A stretch of DNA of 64,000 nucleotides, from the NCBI RefSeq assembly GCF_000719515.1, contig NZ_JOGR01000001.1:62001-126000 (forward strand), written 5' to 3'. Below, in pieces: positions 26,093-35,928 of this stretch. Source of the stretch: Glycomyces sp. NRRL B-16210 (GTDB lineage Bacteria; Actinomycetota; Actinomycetes; Mycobacteriales; Micromonosporaceae). The first letter of the stretch is position 1. Every line of letters starts with the position of its first letter. The notes below the pieces were generated by a model. The model was not told the DNA's origin, did not search any database, and was given only the letters and a program-made list of their open reading frames with translations. Both the position numbers and the translations under genes were made by a program.

Positions 26093-27576
26093 CCAGGCGG
26101 GTAGACGAATACGGCGTCATGCGCGAACGACTCGACCGAGGAGGACGCCTCGGCACCGCGTCCCTCGGCCGCGAGGAGGGCGATCACGGCCCGGCGGATC
26201 TCCATCGCGCGTTCGCTCGTGTCCCCGCCTGTGCCGCGCTCCTCGTCCAGCAGCGCGCCGAACTCGCGAAGTGCCACCGTCCCTTGGCCGAGCGCGGCCC
26301 GACAGTGAGCCGCCTGGAGCCGACATTCGGAGGCGAGACGCTTCGGATCGGGCCCGGAACCGAAAACGTCGGCCAGGGAGACGAACTCCCGCAATGCGGT
26401 GCCGTGATCTTCGGCGAGATACAGGACGGCCGCGTGCTCCATGCGCAGGTCCAGCACGCGTGGATGCGCTGCGCCGACAGCCGCCGTCGCCGCTGCGATC
26501 GCTTTGCCGAGCACGGACGCCGCCTGATCGAAGCGCCCGTCGTCGAGCAGTCCGAACATGTGCTCACGTGCCAACTCGACGCTTCGCGACAGCACAGTGG
26601 GAAGATCGGCCGGCTTCTCGGGCCGCGCATTTTCGCGGCGGCGCACCGTCGGCTCGGGAGCCTTCGGCGCGTACGGCATCCGGAAGACCCTGGTCGGGTC
26701 CGCCGCCCGGTCAAGCCCGGAAGGCGGTTCGGTCGCGGCGGCACCGGATGCGGGCAGGAATCCCAGCAGTCGCTCGTAGACCTCGGTCGCGTTCTCCGGC
26801 CGCCGCTCAGGATGCTTTGCCAGCAGCTTTGCGACGAGTGCCGACAATGCCTCCGGCGTTCCGAGGCGGACCACCGTCAGTGGCTCAGGGACGGTGAACT
26901 CGTGGTGGTGGAGCTGGCGCGCCTCGATCGGCTCGGCGAACACCGGGCGACCCGCGAGCAGCTCGAAGGCGATGCAGCCCAAGGCGTACAAGTCGGTCTT
27001 CGGGCTGATCTGCCCGCCGCGGATCTGCTCCGGGGCCATGTACATGCAGGTCCCTATGAGCTGGCCGGTTCGGGTCAGCTTCATGCGGTCTCCGAGGAGT
27101 GCCGCGATCCCGAAGTCGAGCACCTTCACCGTCCCGTCACCGGCCAGGAGCACGTTGTCCGGCTTGAGGTCCCGGTGCACCACTGAGGCGGCGTGAGCGT
27201 GCGAGAGCACCGTGGCGATCTGCGCGCAGATCGCCGCCGCCCACTCGATGGGCAGGCCGCCGCTCGCGGCGGTATAGGCGGTGAGCGGCACGCCATCCAC
27301 CAGCTCCATCACCAGGTACATGCGGCCCGCCCCGGTGTCCAGGTCGGCGTCGAAGACCTGCGGCACACCAGGATGGCGCAGCCGCGCCGTCACACGGGCC
27401 TCCCGCTGGAACCGGGCCACCGCTTCGGGCTCGTCGTCCCCGGCGGCCAGCGGCGGGATGAGCTTGACGGCGATCGGCCGGTCGAGGACCATGTCCCAGC
27501 CCGACCACACCTCGCCCATGCCGCCGCGCCCGATCAGCTCGTCGAGCTCGTATCGCTTCCCGATGACCCTAGCCAA
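26032..27576 (-). CDS. Soluble Ser/Thr protein kinase with TPR-like C-terminal region
   Basis: 514 aa; TTG start at 27576 chosen for AAGGGAG 5 bases upstream, which leaves the kinase domain as the N-terminus. Kinase motifs are complete: IGRGGMGEVW (P-loop), IAVKLI (Lys), VVHRDLKPDNVLL (catalytic loop), LDFGIA (DFG), and MAPEQIRG. Residues about 335-490 are helical pairs rich in Ala/Leu (FDQAASVLGKAIAAA, HGTALREFVSLADVF, GQGTVALREFGALL) resembling TPRs. There is no transmembrane helix or PASTA domain, unlike PknB. It follows hsdR by 56 bp on the same strand and may be part of the defence operon. Confidence 0.85.
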   Translation of the reverse strand: MARVIGKRYELDELIGRGGMGEVWSGWDMVLDRPIAVKLIPPLAAGDDEPEAVARFQREARVTARLRHPGVPQVFDADLDTGAGRMYLVMELVDGVPLTAYTAASGGLPIEWAAAICAQIATVLSHAHAASVVHRDLKPDNVLLAGDGTVKVLDFGIAALLGDRMKLTRTGQLIGTCMYMAPEQIRGGQISPKTDLYALGCIAFELLAGRPVFAEPIEARQLHHHEFTVPEPLTVVRLGTPEALSALVAKLLAKHPERRPENATEVYERLLGFLPASGAAATEPPSGLDRAADPTRVFRMPYAPKAPEPTVRRRENARPEKPADLPTVLSRSVELAREHMFGLLDDGRFDQAASVLGKAIAAATAAVGAAHPRVLDLRMEHAAVLYLAEDHGTALREFVSLADVFGSGPDPKRLASECRLQAAHCRAALGQGTVALREFGALLDEERGTGGDTSERAMEIRRAVIALLAAEGRGAEASSSVESFAHDAVFVYPPGHEMRHWAEGMRDNLSVPEE

Positions 27577-27632
27577 GACTGCTCCCTTCGGCAATTAAGC
27601 CATTGTGGAGTAGAAGTCGCTTCCCGTCCAGC

Positions 27633-30600
27633 TCAGTCACGAGTCGGCACCCCGTTGGTGCGCCGCAGGATCCGCCAAGCGGCCCGCGCGCCCTCGCGGT
27701 GGAACTCCTGCCGGAACCGGGGGTCAGAGCTGTCGAAGTAGCGGTCGCTCAAGTCCTGCGCGGTCTCGAAGTGGTTGATCATGTTCCGCTCGAAGACCTC
27801 TTCGAACTTCTCCTGGAAGTTCTCGACGTCGTCATTGGCGGCGGCCGCCATCTGCAGGCCCGGGTCGGCCAGCGAGGCCTCCCAGGCCGGGCGGAAATCC
27901 TCCTCGGTGAAGCTGGTGCCCCACTTGGCGTTGAACTTCTCGACGACGTCCTGGAGCGGAGTCCGCTCCTCCTCGTCGCGGGGCCGGCCGGTGCCGTCCC
28001 CGAACCCGGGCAGGACCACCGCGCCCCCGGGCGCGAGTCGCAGGTCGTGCTCGCCGGACCGCTCGATCCGCAGGTGGCTCAAGTCCACGTCCCCGACGTC
28101 CACGCCGTCGCCGGTGCCCTGCGGCAGCAGCTTCAGCAGGAACCTGCCGTAGATGTAGAGCGCTTCCAGATCGGCATCGGCGTAGGTGATGATCGACGAG
28201 AGGAACCCGTACTTGCGCACGTAGCCCTTCAGATCCGCCCGGAAGTTCTCAGCGAGCTCGATCGACTCGTCATCGCCCGCAAGGAGTTCAGTGAACCGGT
28301 CGACCGCCGGCCCCAACCTCCGGTACAGCTCGGCGTGTAGCTCAGCGCGCTTCACCTGCGAACCGGCGGCCCGGTCCTCGGCGTCGAGCCACGCGGCCGC
28401 GAAGGACCGAATCTCGTCTTCGAACAGCAGCCCGGGGGCCATCACCTGGCTCTGGGCGACATACAGCAGGTTCGGATCGCTCGGCAGCGCCTCCGCCTGC
28501 TCGAAGAAGGGCCGGAACGACTCCTGGATCTCCTCGGTCTTGTTCACGAAGTCCAGCACCGCGAGATCGGACTGCGACTTGCGCGCGGCGGTGCGGTTGA
28601 GGCGCGAGAGCGTCTGCACCGCAGCGATGCCGTTCAGCCTCTTCAGCACATACATCGTCGTCAGCAGCGGCTGGTCGAAACCGGTCTGGTACTTGTCGGC
28701 CACCACCAGGATCCGGAACTCCTGCTTGCCCTTCGCGCCTGCCTTGACCGCCTTGTCGTCGGCGCGCGTGTACGCGAACTTCTCGGGCAGCTGGGACTCG
28801 GGAAGGCCGCCGTTCTCCTTCGACTCGGTGACCTCCTCGCCATCGAAATCGAGCGAGCCCGAGAACGCGGTCAGTACCCCGATGCCCTGATAGCGAGGGT
28901 CGTCGGAGCGAGCAGCCAAGTACTTCTTGATCTCTCTCGCGGTCTGCACCGCCGAATACCGCGACGAGGTCACCACCATCGCCTTCGCCCGGCCCCCGAG
29001 CCTGCCCCGGGTGTGGGCGACGAACTGCTCCACGATCACCATCGACTGCTGGTACGCCGTCGCCTCGTGCATGAACGCGATCCGCGCCAGCATCGCGTTC
29101 GCCTTCGTCGGGTCGACCTCCCGGTTGTCGGGGTTCTGGTTCACCAGCTTAAAGAACGTGTCGTAAGTGACGTAGTTGGCGAGCGGGTCGAGGATGAACC
29201 CCTCTTCGATGGCCTGGCGCATCGAGTAGGCGTGGAACGGCACGTAGTGCTCCTCGGCGGCGTCGAGGGTGCCGAAGTCCTCCAGGGTCTTCGCCTTCGG
29301 CGTCGCCGTGAACGCGAAGTACGACAGGTTCGGTGCCTTCTGTCGGCGCTCGGCTTTGCGGCGCAGACGATCGTCCAGATCCACAGGGGCGGACTCGGCT
29401 CCGGTGCCGTCGTCGTCGGCGTCGAGTCCGAGATCGCGGAGAGCGTCCTTGACCGCGTCGGCCGCCTGACCGGACTGCGAGGAGTGCGCCTCGTCGATGA
29501 CGATCGCGAAGCGCTTCCCGTGGATTTCGGTCGGGTTCCGCTTGAGGTAGTCGAGCAGCGCAGGGAACGACTGGAGCGTGACCGTCACGATCTTGCCCTG
29601 GCTGGAGGCGAGCGCCCTGGCGAGAGCCTCGGACTTCGAGCCGCCCTTGTCGTCGACCGCGACGACGAGGCCGTTGGTGCGCTCGAATGCCGCGACGTTC
29701 TTGCGCAGCTGGGCGTCGAGGTTGCGCCGGTCGGTGATGACGATCGTCTTGTCGAACACCGGCCGGCCCGGCTCCACACCGCGCGCGAGCGCTTCGGGGT
29801 CGATCTCGGCGGGGTCGGCCGAGGTGTGCAGATCGGACAGCCGGTGGGCCAGCCATGAAATGGTGTTCGACTTCCCGGAACCGGCGGAGGCCATGACGAG
29901 GTAGTCCTCGCCGGGGCCGTGGAAGCGGGCGTGCGCGGCGAGCTTGCGGACGGCGTCCCACTGGTGGAAGCGAGGGAAGATCGTGGTGCGGCTGGACTTG
30001 TCCTTGAGCTCGATCACGTAGCGGTGCAGCAGTTCCAGCCAGTTGTCGGGCGCCCAGACCTCTTCCCAGAGATAGGCGGTGGCGTGCGCGCCAGGCCTGG
30101 TCGGGGCCGGGTTCCCGGCCCCGCCGCTGCTGCCGGGTCCATTGGAGCCGGTGTTGAACGGGAGGAAGAACGTCTTCCGACCGCGCAGCTTCGTCGTGAC
30201 GAACACCAGATGCGGATCGACCGCGAAGTTCGCGACCGACCGGTGGGTGAAGATCAGCTCGGTCGGGTCGCGCTCCTCGCGGTACTGCTGCTTCGCGTGC
30301 TCGACGTTCTGTCCGGTGAGCGGGTTTTTCAACTCGGCTGTGGCGACCGGGATGCCATTGATGAAGAGTGTGAGGTCGAGTCGGTAGTCCTTATTCGCCT
30401 GTTTGAAGGCGTACTTCAGCTCGCGGAAGACCGTGAGCCGGTTGGCCCGGTACGGATCGAGGTCGGCGTCCTCGGTGATGAGGTTCGGCTTGAACTCGGC
30501 GAGCCGGAACAGGCAGCCGTGGTCCTTCACGCCGTCGCGCAGGACCTTGAGCACGCCGTCGGTGTTGATCGCGTTGTGGACGCGGCGGAGAAACCCGAGC

Positions 30601-30806
30601 TGCGCGGCGCCAGCGTCGCCGCCATAGGCGTGTTCGACCAGCCTGTTCCACTGCTCGATCTGCGTCGCCCCGATGAAGGTGAAGAGCTCGTGCTGCTCAA
30701 GTGCGAACTCGGGCAGGTACCCGGCCCCCTTGGACTCGGTCCACCCGCGCGCGGTCATGGAGGCGACAATCGCGTCGCCGAAGGTCTGCTCATCGTGTGC
30801 GGGCAT
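27633..30806 (-). CDS. hsdR: Type I restriction enzyme R subunit (HsdR)
   Basis: 1057 aa. It is the motor and nuclease of a type I system, which translocates DNA and cuts far from the recognition site. The N-terminal nuclease shows LDLTLFINGIPVATAELKN (D...ExK). The SF2 motor has ASAGSGKSNT (Walker A), VIDEAHSSQSG (DEAH) and AFTATPK, and the second RecA-like domain includes YQTGFDQPLL and LSRLNRTAARK. The C-terminal helical domain binds the methylase. GAAGGG lies 9 bases before the ATG, inside the end of the preceding gene, so translation is coupled. Apparently intact. Confidence 0.93.
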   Translation of the reverse strand: MPAHDEQTFGDAIVASMTARGWTESKGAGYLPEFALEQHELFTFIGATQIEQWNRLVEHAYGGDAGAAQLGFLRRVHNAINTDGVLKVLRDGVKDHGCLFRLAEFKPNLITEDADLDPYRANRLTVFRELKYAFKQANKDYRLDLTLFINGIPVATAELKNPLTGQNVEHAKQQYREERDPTELIFTHRSVANFAVDPHLVFVTTKLRGRKTFFLPFNTGSNGPGSSGGAGNPAPTRPGAHATAYLWEEVWAPDNWLELLHRYVIELKDKSSRTTIFPRFHQWDAVRKLAAHARFHGPGEDYLVMASAGSGKSNTISWLAHRLSDLHTSADPAEIDPEALARGVEPGRPVFDKTIVITDRRNLDAQLRKNVAAFERTNGLVVAVDDKGGSKSEALARALASSQGKIVTVTLQSFPALLDYLKRNPTEIHGKRFAIVIDEAHSSQSGQAADAVKDALRDLGLDADDDGTGAESAPVDLDDRLRRKAERRQKAPNLSYFAFTATPKAKTLEDFGTLDAAEEHYVPFHAYSMRQAIEEGFILDPLANYVTYDTFFKLVNQNPDNREVDPTKANAMLARIAFMHEATAYQQSMVIVEQFVAHTRGRLGGRAKAMVVTSSRYSAVQTAREIKKYLAARSDDPRYQGIGVLTAFSGSLDFDGEEVTESKENGGLPESQLPEKFAYTRADDKAVKAGAKGKQEFRILVVADKYQTGFDQPLLTTMYVLKRLNGIAAVQTLSRLNRTAARKSQSDLAVLDFVNKTEEIQESFRPFFEQAEALPSDPNLLYVAQSQVMAPGLLFEDEIRSFAAAWLDAEDRAAGSQVKRAELHAELYRRLGPAVDRFTELLAGDDESIELAENFRADLKGYVRKYGFLSSIITYADADLEALYIYGRFLLKLLPQGTGDGVDVGDVDLSHLRIERSGEHDLRLAPGGAVVLPGFGDGTGRPRDEEERTPLQDVVEKFNAKWGTSFTEEDFRPAWEASLADPGLQMAAAANDDVENFQEKFEEVFERNMINHFETAQDLSDRYFDSSDPRFRQEFHREGARAAWRILRRTNGVPTRD

Positions 30807-30819
30807 TGTGGAGGTCCCT

Positions 30820-31434
30820 TCAAGAGGTGGGGGAGGGGAGATTCGTCATCTTCTGGAAGTCGGTGCAGAACTTTCGGAACGACCTGGATTTCTCGTAAGC
30901 CGCATCGATGTCGAAGGCGCTCGCGAGCTGCTTCTGGTGAACGGTCTCCTTGTACGGCTTGCCCTTCGGCATCCGATCGGTGAGCCAGCCTTTTGCATCC
31001 TGAGGAGTGTCATCGGGGTTCGAGGGACCTTCGAGATCGCTTGCGAGGCCGCACAGACCGCTGAGCGAGTCAGCGGCGGCGAGGAACCACGACTCGAACT
31101 CCCGGCTTGCGATGACAGCGAAGAAGGGGACATCGCCGCGTATCTCGGCGGCCATCTGTCGGAGTCGCGCTCCCATCTTGGGCGGACACCGCTCATCATC
31201 GGCATCGACTAGGAGCAGTACGGCCGAAGGCTTCGGCTGCTTCGACAAGACCTTGCTGAGTGCGATCCGAAGGCCAGATTCCTTCAAGAGCTTGTCGCGG
31301 CCTTCCCGAAAGGGCTCATGGAAGTGAACATACTGGTCAGGGGCGTATTCCAGGCGGAGCCGATGAAGCAGAGTCGGGAGCGCCTTGACTTCACCGTGGC
31401 TTTCCACGATCGAGGCGATCACGGGATAGCTCAT
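30820..31434 (-). CDS. DUF4276 family protein (predicted Toprim-like effector)
   Basis: 204 aa. Conserved blocks: IASIVESHGEVKALPTLLHRL (Glu), VLLLVDADDERCPP (DxD), and VIASREFESWFLAA. The acidic E...DxD spacing is that of Toprim nucleases, the fold predicted for DUF4276. Its ATG overlaps the stop of the upstream ATPase gene (ATGA), and hsdR follows 13 bp later. ATPase/DUF4276 pairs are defence modules of the OLD/PARIS style; here the pair is embedded in the type I operon. Confidence 0.8.
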   Translation of the reverse strand: MSYPVIASIVESHGEVKALPTLLHRLRLEYAPDQYVHFHEPFREGRDKLLKESGLRIALSKVLSKQPKPSAVLLLVDADDERCPPKMGARLRQMAAEIRGDVPFFAVIASREFESWFLAAADSLSGLCGLASDLEGPSNPDDTPQDAKGWLTDRMPKGKPYKETVHQKQLASAFDIDAAYEKSRSFRKFCTDFQKMTNLPSPTS

Positions 31435-32666
31435 GCTTCACCACCATGACCGGAGTTCTCATCGGGTCGGACTGGCCCCATGACACCCATACGCATGAGT
31501 TCGGTTAGGCTCGCGACCTTGTCGCGGTGGAGCGCGAGGGTGACCTCGTTCAACGGTGTGATCACCGTTTCGCCATCGACGTTCTCGACCGCGAGAATGT
31601 GCTCTGGCTTGGCGGCCTTGTTGTCCAACAGGTCTGGGCTTTGTGTGGTGACGAGGACCTGAGCCATGTGCGACGAGCTGTCCAGCACCTCGAACAGAAC
31701 GCCGAGCTTCGGCGGGTGTAGGGCCTTCTCCGGCTCCTCGATGGCCAGGAACTTGATGTGCCCCTGCTGAACGCACCACTGGTTGAGAGCGGCGAGGATT
31801 CCGGCAAGCCGAAGGGTTCCTTCTGAGAGTGAGGTGCTCCTGAACACCTCGACAACGGGCTCGTCGCTGCCTGAGCCTTCCACTCGGAACCGGCCTTCGA
31901 TCTCCGAGTAGTCACCCTGGCGCTTTTGGTCGATGCCGAGTGCGTTCGGAATCATGATCGAGAGATAGTCGTCGATCTCGGCCTTAACCTCGGGGTAGCC
32001 CTCAGCAAGTCGCCCGAGCACGTGCCCGAGATGCTCGCCCTTTTCGCCGAGCGCATCGCAGCGCTCCTGGGGCAGCGAGAGGTCGGTCTCACGGAGGACC
32101 TCCGAGTCGAGATCGTAGAAGTGTGCGCAGGACACCATATCCTTCAAATCAGGGGTATCAATGTTCTCCAAGTACCCATGCAGGTGGGGGCCGGGTCCCA
32201 ATGGTTCACCGAATACCAGGAAGTTCCGCGCGGCCCTGGGTTCGGCGGCGAACCCAAAGGTTGCATCCCCCCAGTCTCCTCTCGCGTCCATAATTTCCTC
32301 GTACAGTTTCGGACGTCCTGCGCGGTCGCGCCCGACCGTCAAGGTGTATCGCGCCGCGGTGCCGTCCGGGACATTGCGATGGAAGCGGCGGAACATAAGC
32401 TCGATCTGGAACGAGTCGGCAACCTGGTTACCGGACCGGTACAGCAGGGCATCGATACCACCAAGCTTCTGCACCCGGTCCCGCAACGGGTCAGCGCTCA
32501 AAGCAAACGCGATCGCCTTGAGGAAGTTGGACTTCCCGGCGGCATTCGGCCCAGTAAGGATCGTCAACCAGCCAAGCTCCACCTCGCATTCCCGGATCGA
32601 GGCGAAGTTCTCGACCTTGACATGCGTGATGAAAATCCGCGAGTTGAACGGGTTAGGATCCTCCAT
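31431..32666 (-). CDS. SMC/OLD-like AAA ATPase, partner of DUF4276
   Basis: 411 aa. ATG at 32666 is preferred to one 11 codons earlier because the family starts ...IFITHVKVENFASIRE. Walker A is GPNAAGKSNF, the ABC-type signature is SLSEGTLRLAGIL, Walker B is FLAIEEPEKALHP, and the usual switch His is Gln (VTTQSPDLLD). This is the AAA_21/AAA_15 class found in OLD, PARIS and Rlo-type proteins. The start overlaps the 3' end of hsdS and the stop overlaps DUF4276, so all are one transcript. It probably gates the toxicity of DUF4276. Confidence 0.85.
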   Translation of the reverse strand: MEDPNPFNSRIFITHVKVENFASIRECEVELGWLTILTGPNAAGKSNFLKAIAFALSADPLRDRVQKLGGIDALLYRSGNQVADSFQIELMFRRFHRNVPDGTAARYTLTVGRDRAGRPKLYEEIMDARGDWGDATFGFAAEPRAARNFLVFGEPLGPGPHLHGYLENIDTPDLKDMVSCAHFYDLDSEVLRETDLSLPQERCDALGEKGEHLGHVLGRLAEGYPEVKAEIDDYLSIMIPNALGIDQKRQGDYSEIEGRFRVEGSGSDEPVVEVFRSTSLSEGTLRLAGILAALNQWCVQQGHIKFLAIEEPEKALHPPKLGVLFEVLDSSSHMAQVLVTTQSPDLLDNKAAKPEHILAVENVDGETVITPLNEVTLALHRDKVASLTELMRMGVMGPVRPDENSGHGGEA

Positions 32667-33939
32667 TACACCCCCGCCCTGAAGCACTCGAAACATCAAA
32701 CTGCCCGGTAACAGCAGCGGTAATCAACGCCTGCCGCCGCTCCGCAAGGAGTTCCCGCTGGCGTTGGATCGCATCGACAGCGGAATCGATATCGGCGTTC
32801 GTGGATCGGATGCTTTCTACGATTTGCTTCTGTTCGCTTCGTGATGGAAACGGAATTCGCAGCATTTGAAGATCAGGCACATAGATGGTCTTGTGCGTAG
32901 AGCCCATCGCGAGTCGCCCCAGCAAATCCTGGCGCATTGCTCGAAGACACCACAGGAGATAGGCTGGAAGCAGTGGGAATTCGCAGGTCCAGGTTACGAA
33001 GTCCTGGCTTGTCGCCATGTCGCGACCCATGATGCCTGAATATCCTGCGGATGCGGTTCGGGAAAGGAAGACCGTCCCCTTCGGATGAATTTCTGCTGCG
33101 GAGTTGGCAAGCCCGACTTCACTGATGCATTCGCGCGTTTCATGCAGCTCTTCAATGCGATCGTTGCGCAGCTGCTTTACTTCGCCGGTAGTAATCCAGG
33201 GAATGGTGCAGTCCTGCCACCACTCAGGGTGAGTCCGGCTAGGAGTGTGACCGCTTCCCATTCGTGAAACCAGGCCCAGTCTGATCTCATTCCAGTGACT
33301 CGGAATGGTTTGGAGCCACATCAGACTTGATTCTTTGCGATCGATGAACTCCTGCCCAGCGACAGCATGAGTTACTCCAGCGGCCCGTCGTTCAAAGAGT
33401 GCGGTGAGCAGTTGTTCCTGAGCCTTCACCATTGAGTCGATTCGAATGGTTTCGGTGTCCAGGAAGTCGGCGATCCGTCGCTGCTCGTCCAATTCAAGAC
33501 AGCGAATAGGGAAATCGCGAACGAAATCATCCGGAACTCGTTGTTGACCTGCTACGCCGAACATTTCAGCCTTGCCGAGATTCAGGAAATCATGAGTACT
33601 GATGCTATAGAGCAAGAACCGTGCATCGATCAATGATCCAGGGCGAAGGATATGGAGCTCGGTGGTTCCTGTTCCCACGCCACCGAGCAATCCTGTCGCA
33701 ATGACTGATCGGCTAGCCTCAAAAGTCGGAGTAATCTTCGGCAGCAGGATATCGCCTTCCTGGAACCGTGTATAACCGACCGCAACTTGATTTTTCGGTT
33801 TGCGAGCCGAGGTATCGAATCTGCTTCCGGGCCAAATGTTCTCCATTGGCAGGAAGGCAACCTCGGAATTCGAATCGACTGCATCGAACGCCGGGCTCGG
33901 GGGGTTGACTTCCGCTAGGAAACGCAATCGCTTGAACAT
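32653..33939 (-). CDS. hsdS: Type I restriction specificity subunit (HsdS)
   Basis: 428 aa with the duplicated HsdS plan: first target-recognition domain (about 5-165; LPMENIWPG, GDILLPKITP), a conserved helix LDEQRRIADFLDTETIRIDSM, the second domain (about 205-375; MGSGHTPSRT, IPWITTGEV) and a second helix SEQKQIVESIRSTNADIDSA. The domains set the two half-sites of the bipartite recognition sequence, which cannot be deduced here. The ATG overlaps the hsdM stop (TGATG) with AAGGTGG ahead. Its local GC is lower than neighbouring genes, usual for a horizontally shuffled specificity gene. Confidence 0.9.
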   Translation of the reverse strand: MFKRLRFLAEVNPPSPAFDAVDSNSEVAFLPMENIWPGSRFDTSARKPKNQVAVGYTRFQEGDILLPKITPTFEASRSVIATGLLGGVGTGTTELHILRPGSLIDARFLLYSISTHDFLNLGKAEMFGVAGQQRVPDDFVRDFPIRCLELDEQRRIADFLDTETIRIDSMVKAQEQLLTALFERRAAGVTHAVAGQEFIDRKESSLMWLQTIPSHWNEIRLGLVSRMGSGHTPSRTHPEWWQDCTIPWITTGEVKQLRNDRIEELHETRECISEVGLANSAAEIHPKGTVFLSRTASAGYSGIMGRDMATSQDFVTWTCEFPLLPAYLLWCLRAMRQDLLGRLAMGSTHKTIYVPDLQMLRIPFPSRSEQKQIVESIRSTNADIDSAVDAIQRQRELLAERRQALITAAVTGQFDVSSASGRGCNGGS

Positions 33940-35927
33940 CAAGATGCCACCTTGCCCAGGAGGTCTTGGATCTGGGCTTCCAAGGCCTTCAGTTCGGCGT
34001 CGATTTCTTCTAGTGGTCTCGGAGGCTGGTAAGTGTAGAAGTGCCTGGTGAAGGGGATTTCGTAGCCGATCTTCGTCTTCTCGTGGTCGATCCAGGCGTC
34101 GGGGACATGCGGCAGGACCTCTCGTTTGAGGTAGTCCTCGACATCCTCTTCCAGGGGCACATTCTCGAAGTCGCGCAGCTGCGGGTCGGGCTCGGGTGCG
34201 CCCTTCTTGAGCTGGACTTCTCCTTCGGGGTCTCTCACCCCGACAGTGTCGCGCAGCGTCTTGGCGAACGGGGTGCCTTTCGGCCAGGTCAGGCCGGCCT
34301 CGACGACTGCTGCTTGCAGGGCGTCCGTCATGGCCGCCTTTGTGGCCCACTCGGAGCCCAGCAGCGGGCGCAATGCTTCGATGAATCGGGCACTACCCGG
34401 CATGTTCTGGACCGGCTTCGATACTTCCAGGGCCGCCAGGGTCTCGTCTGTCAGCTCGAAACGGAGCTTTAGCGGGCGTTCCACCGTGATGCGCTGGTAG
34501 CCGAAGTCCTCGTTCTCGAAGAGCTTCACCCGGCCGTGGTGTTCGTGCTGTTCATCCGAAGCCGCATACACCGCCTCGCCATACAGCTTCGTCAGCTCGC
34601 CGATCTGGTCGATCGAGACTTCTTTACGCTTGTCTCCCTTGGACTTGCGCATCTTGACCCAGAAGTCACGGGCGTCGAGCAGGAGCACCTTGCCCTCGTG
34701 CGCCTTGTCCTTGCGGTTCGTCACGATCCAGAAGTAGGTCGAAATGCCCGTGTTGTAGAATAGCTGATCTGGCAGCGCCACCACGGCTTCCAGCCAGTCG
34801 TTCTCGATAATCCACCTGCGGATGTTTGACTCGCCCGAGCCAGCCGCGCCCGTGAACAGCGGGGAGCCGTTGAAGACGACCGCGATGCGGCTGCCGCCCT
34901 TACCGTCTCGCACCGGCTTCATCTTCGATATCATGTGCTGGAGGAACAACAGCGATGCGTCGTTGATGCGAGGCAGGCCCGCGCCGAAGCGGCCCGATTC
35001 GCCGAGGTCCTTGTGCTCGCTCTCGACGTCCTTCTGGACCTTCTTCCACTCCACCCCGAACGGCGGGTTGGCCAGGATGTAGTCGAAGGTCTGGCCGTGG
35101 TGGGCGTCGTCGGAGAACGAGTTGCCCAGCGCGATGTTGCTCGGGTCCTGATCCTTGATCATCAAGTCAGACCGGCAGATCGCCCATGACTCGCCGTTCA
35201 GTTCCTGCCCGTACAGCTTCACCGTGGCCTGCGGGTTGTGCTCCATGATGAGGTCCTCTGCCGCCGAGAGGATGCCGCCCGTGCCGCACGCCGGGTCGAG
35301 GATGCGTCGCACGGTACCCGGCACCTGGAGGAGGTCCTTGTCCGGCGTGATCAGCAACTTGGCCATGAGCCTGACGATCTCGCGTGGCGTGAAGTGTTCG
35401 CCCGCGGTCTCGTTCGACTGCTCGGAGAAGCGCCGGATGAGCTCCTCGAACACGTCGCCCATGTCGTGGTTGGAGACCTCCTCGGGGCGCAGGTCCAGGT
35501 CCGAGAACTTCCCGCCCACCTCGTACAAGAGGTTGGCTTCATGGAGGCGAGCGACCTGCTCCGCGAACTTGTACTTCTCCAGGACCTCCCGCGCGCTGGG
35601 GGAGAAGGCCGCCACGTAGTTGTTGAGTTTGCGGGCGGCGTGCTCGGCGTCGTCGAGGATCGTCTTCAGGGTCAGCTTCGAGGTGTTGTAGAAGCGGTGA
35701 CCGCTCGCCTTGCGCAGGAACGGGTCGAGGTCGAGGTCCTTGCCCTTGAACCGCTCGACCGTGGCCGAGACGTCATCGCGGGTCGGCTCCAACACGCACT
35801 CAAGGCGGCGCAGCACCGTGAACGGCAGGATCACACCGCCGTACTCCGACTGCTTGTAGTCGCCGCGCAGCAGGTCGGCCACCTGCCAGATGAAGCCGGC
35901 GAGCTTGTCGATTTTGCGGGTGCTCAA
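33939..35927 (-). CDS. hsdM: Type I restriction modification methylase (HsdM)
   Basis: 662 aa. N6-adenine methyltransferase. HsdM_N helical domain (LAGFIWQVADLLRGDYKQS), SAM motif DPACGTGGIL near 214, catalytic NPPFG near 285, and a C-terminal helix ending near LDEIDAELKALEAQI. The TTG at 35927 is chosen because GGAGGA precedes it by 6-7 bases and it starts one base after the upstream stop. An ATG at 35981 inside the upstream gene is possible but adds a tail not seen in the family. With HsdS it protects host DNA. Confidence 0.92.
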   Translation of the reverse strand: MSTRKIDKLAGFIWQVADLLRGDYKQSEYGGVILPFTVLRRLECVLEPTRDDVSATVERFKGKDLDLDPFLRKASGHRFYNTSKLTLKTILDDAEHAARKLNNYVAAFSPSAREVLEKYKFAEQVARLHEANLLYEVGGKFSDLDLRPEEVSNHDMGDVFEELIRRFSEQSNETAGEHFTPREIVRLMAKLLITPDKDLLQVPGTVRRILDPACGTGGILSAAEDLIMEHNPQATVKLYGQELNGESWAICRSDLMIKDQDPSNIALGNSFSDDAHHGQTFDYILANPPFGVEWKKVQKDVESEHKDLGESGRFGAGLPRINDASLLFLQHMISKMKPVRDGKGGSRIAVVFNGSPLFTGAAGSGESNIRRWIIENDWLEAVVALPDQLFYNTGISTYFWIVTNRKDKAHEGKVLLLDARDFWVKMRKSKGDKRKEVSIDQIGELTKLYGEAVYAASDEQHEHHGRVKLFENEDFGYQRITVERPLKLRFELTDETLAALEVSKPVQNMPGSARFIEALRPLLGSEWATKAAMTDALQAAVVEAGLTWPKGTPFAKTLRDTVGVRDPEGEVQLKKGAPEPDPQLRDFENVPLEEDVEDYLKREVLPHVPDAWIDHEKTKIGYEIPFTRHFYTYQPPRPLEEIDAELKALEAQIQDLLGKVAS

Positions 35928-35928
35928 G

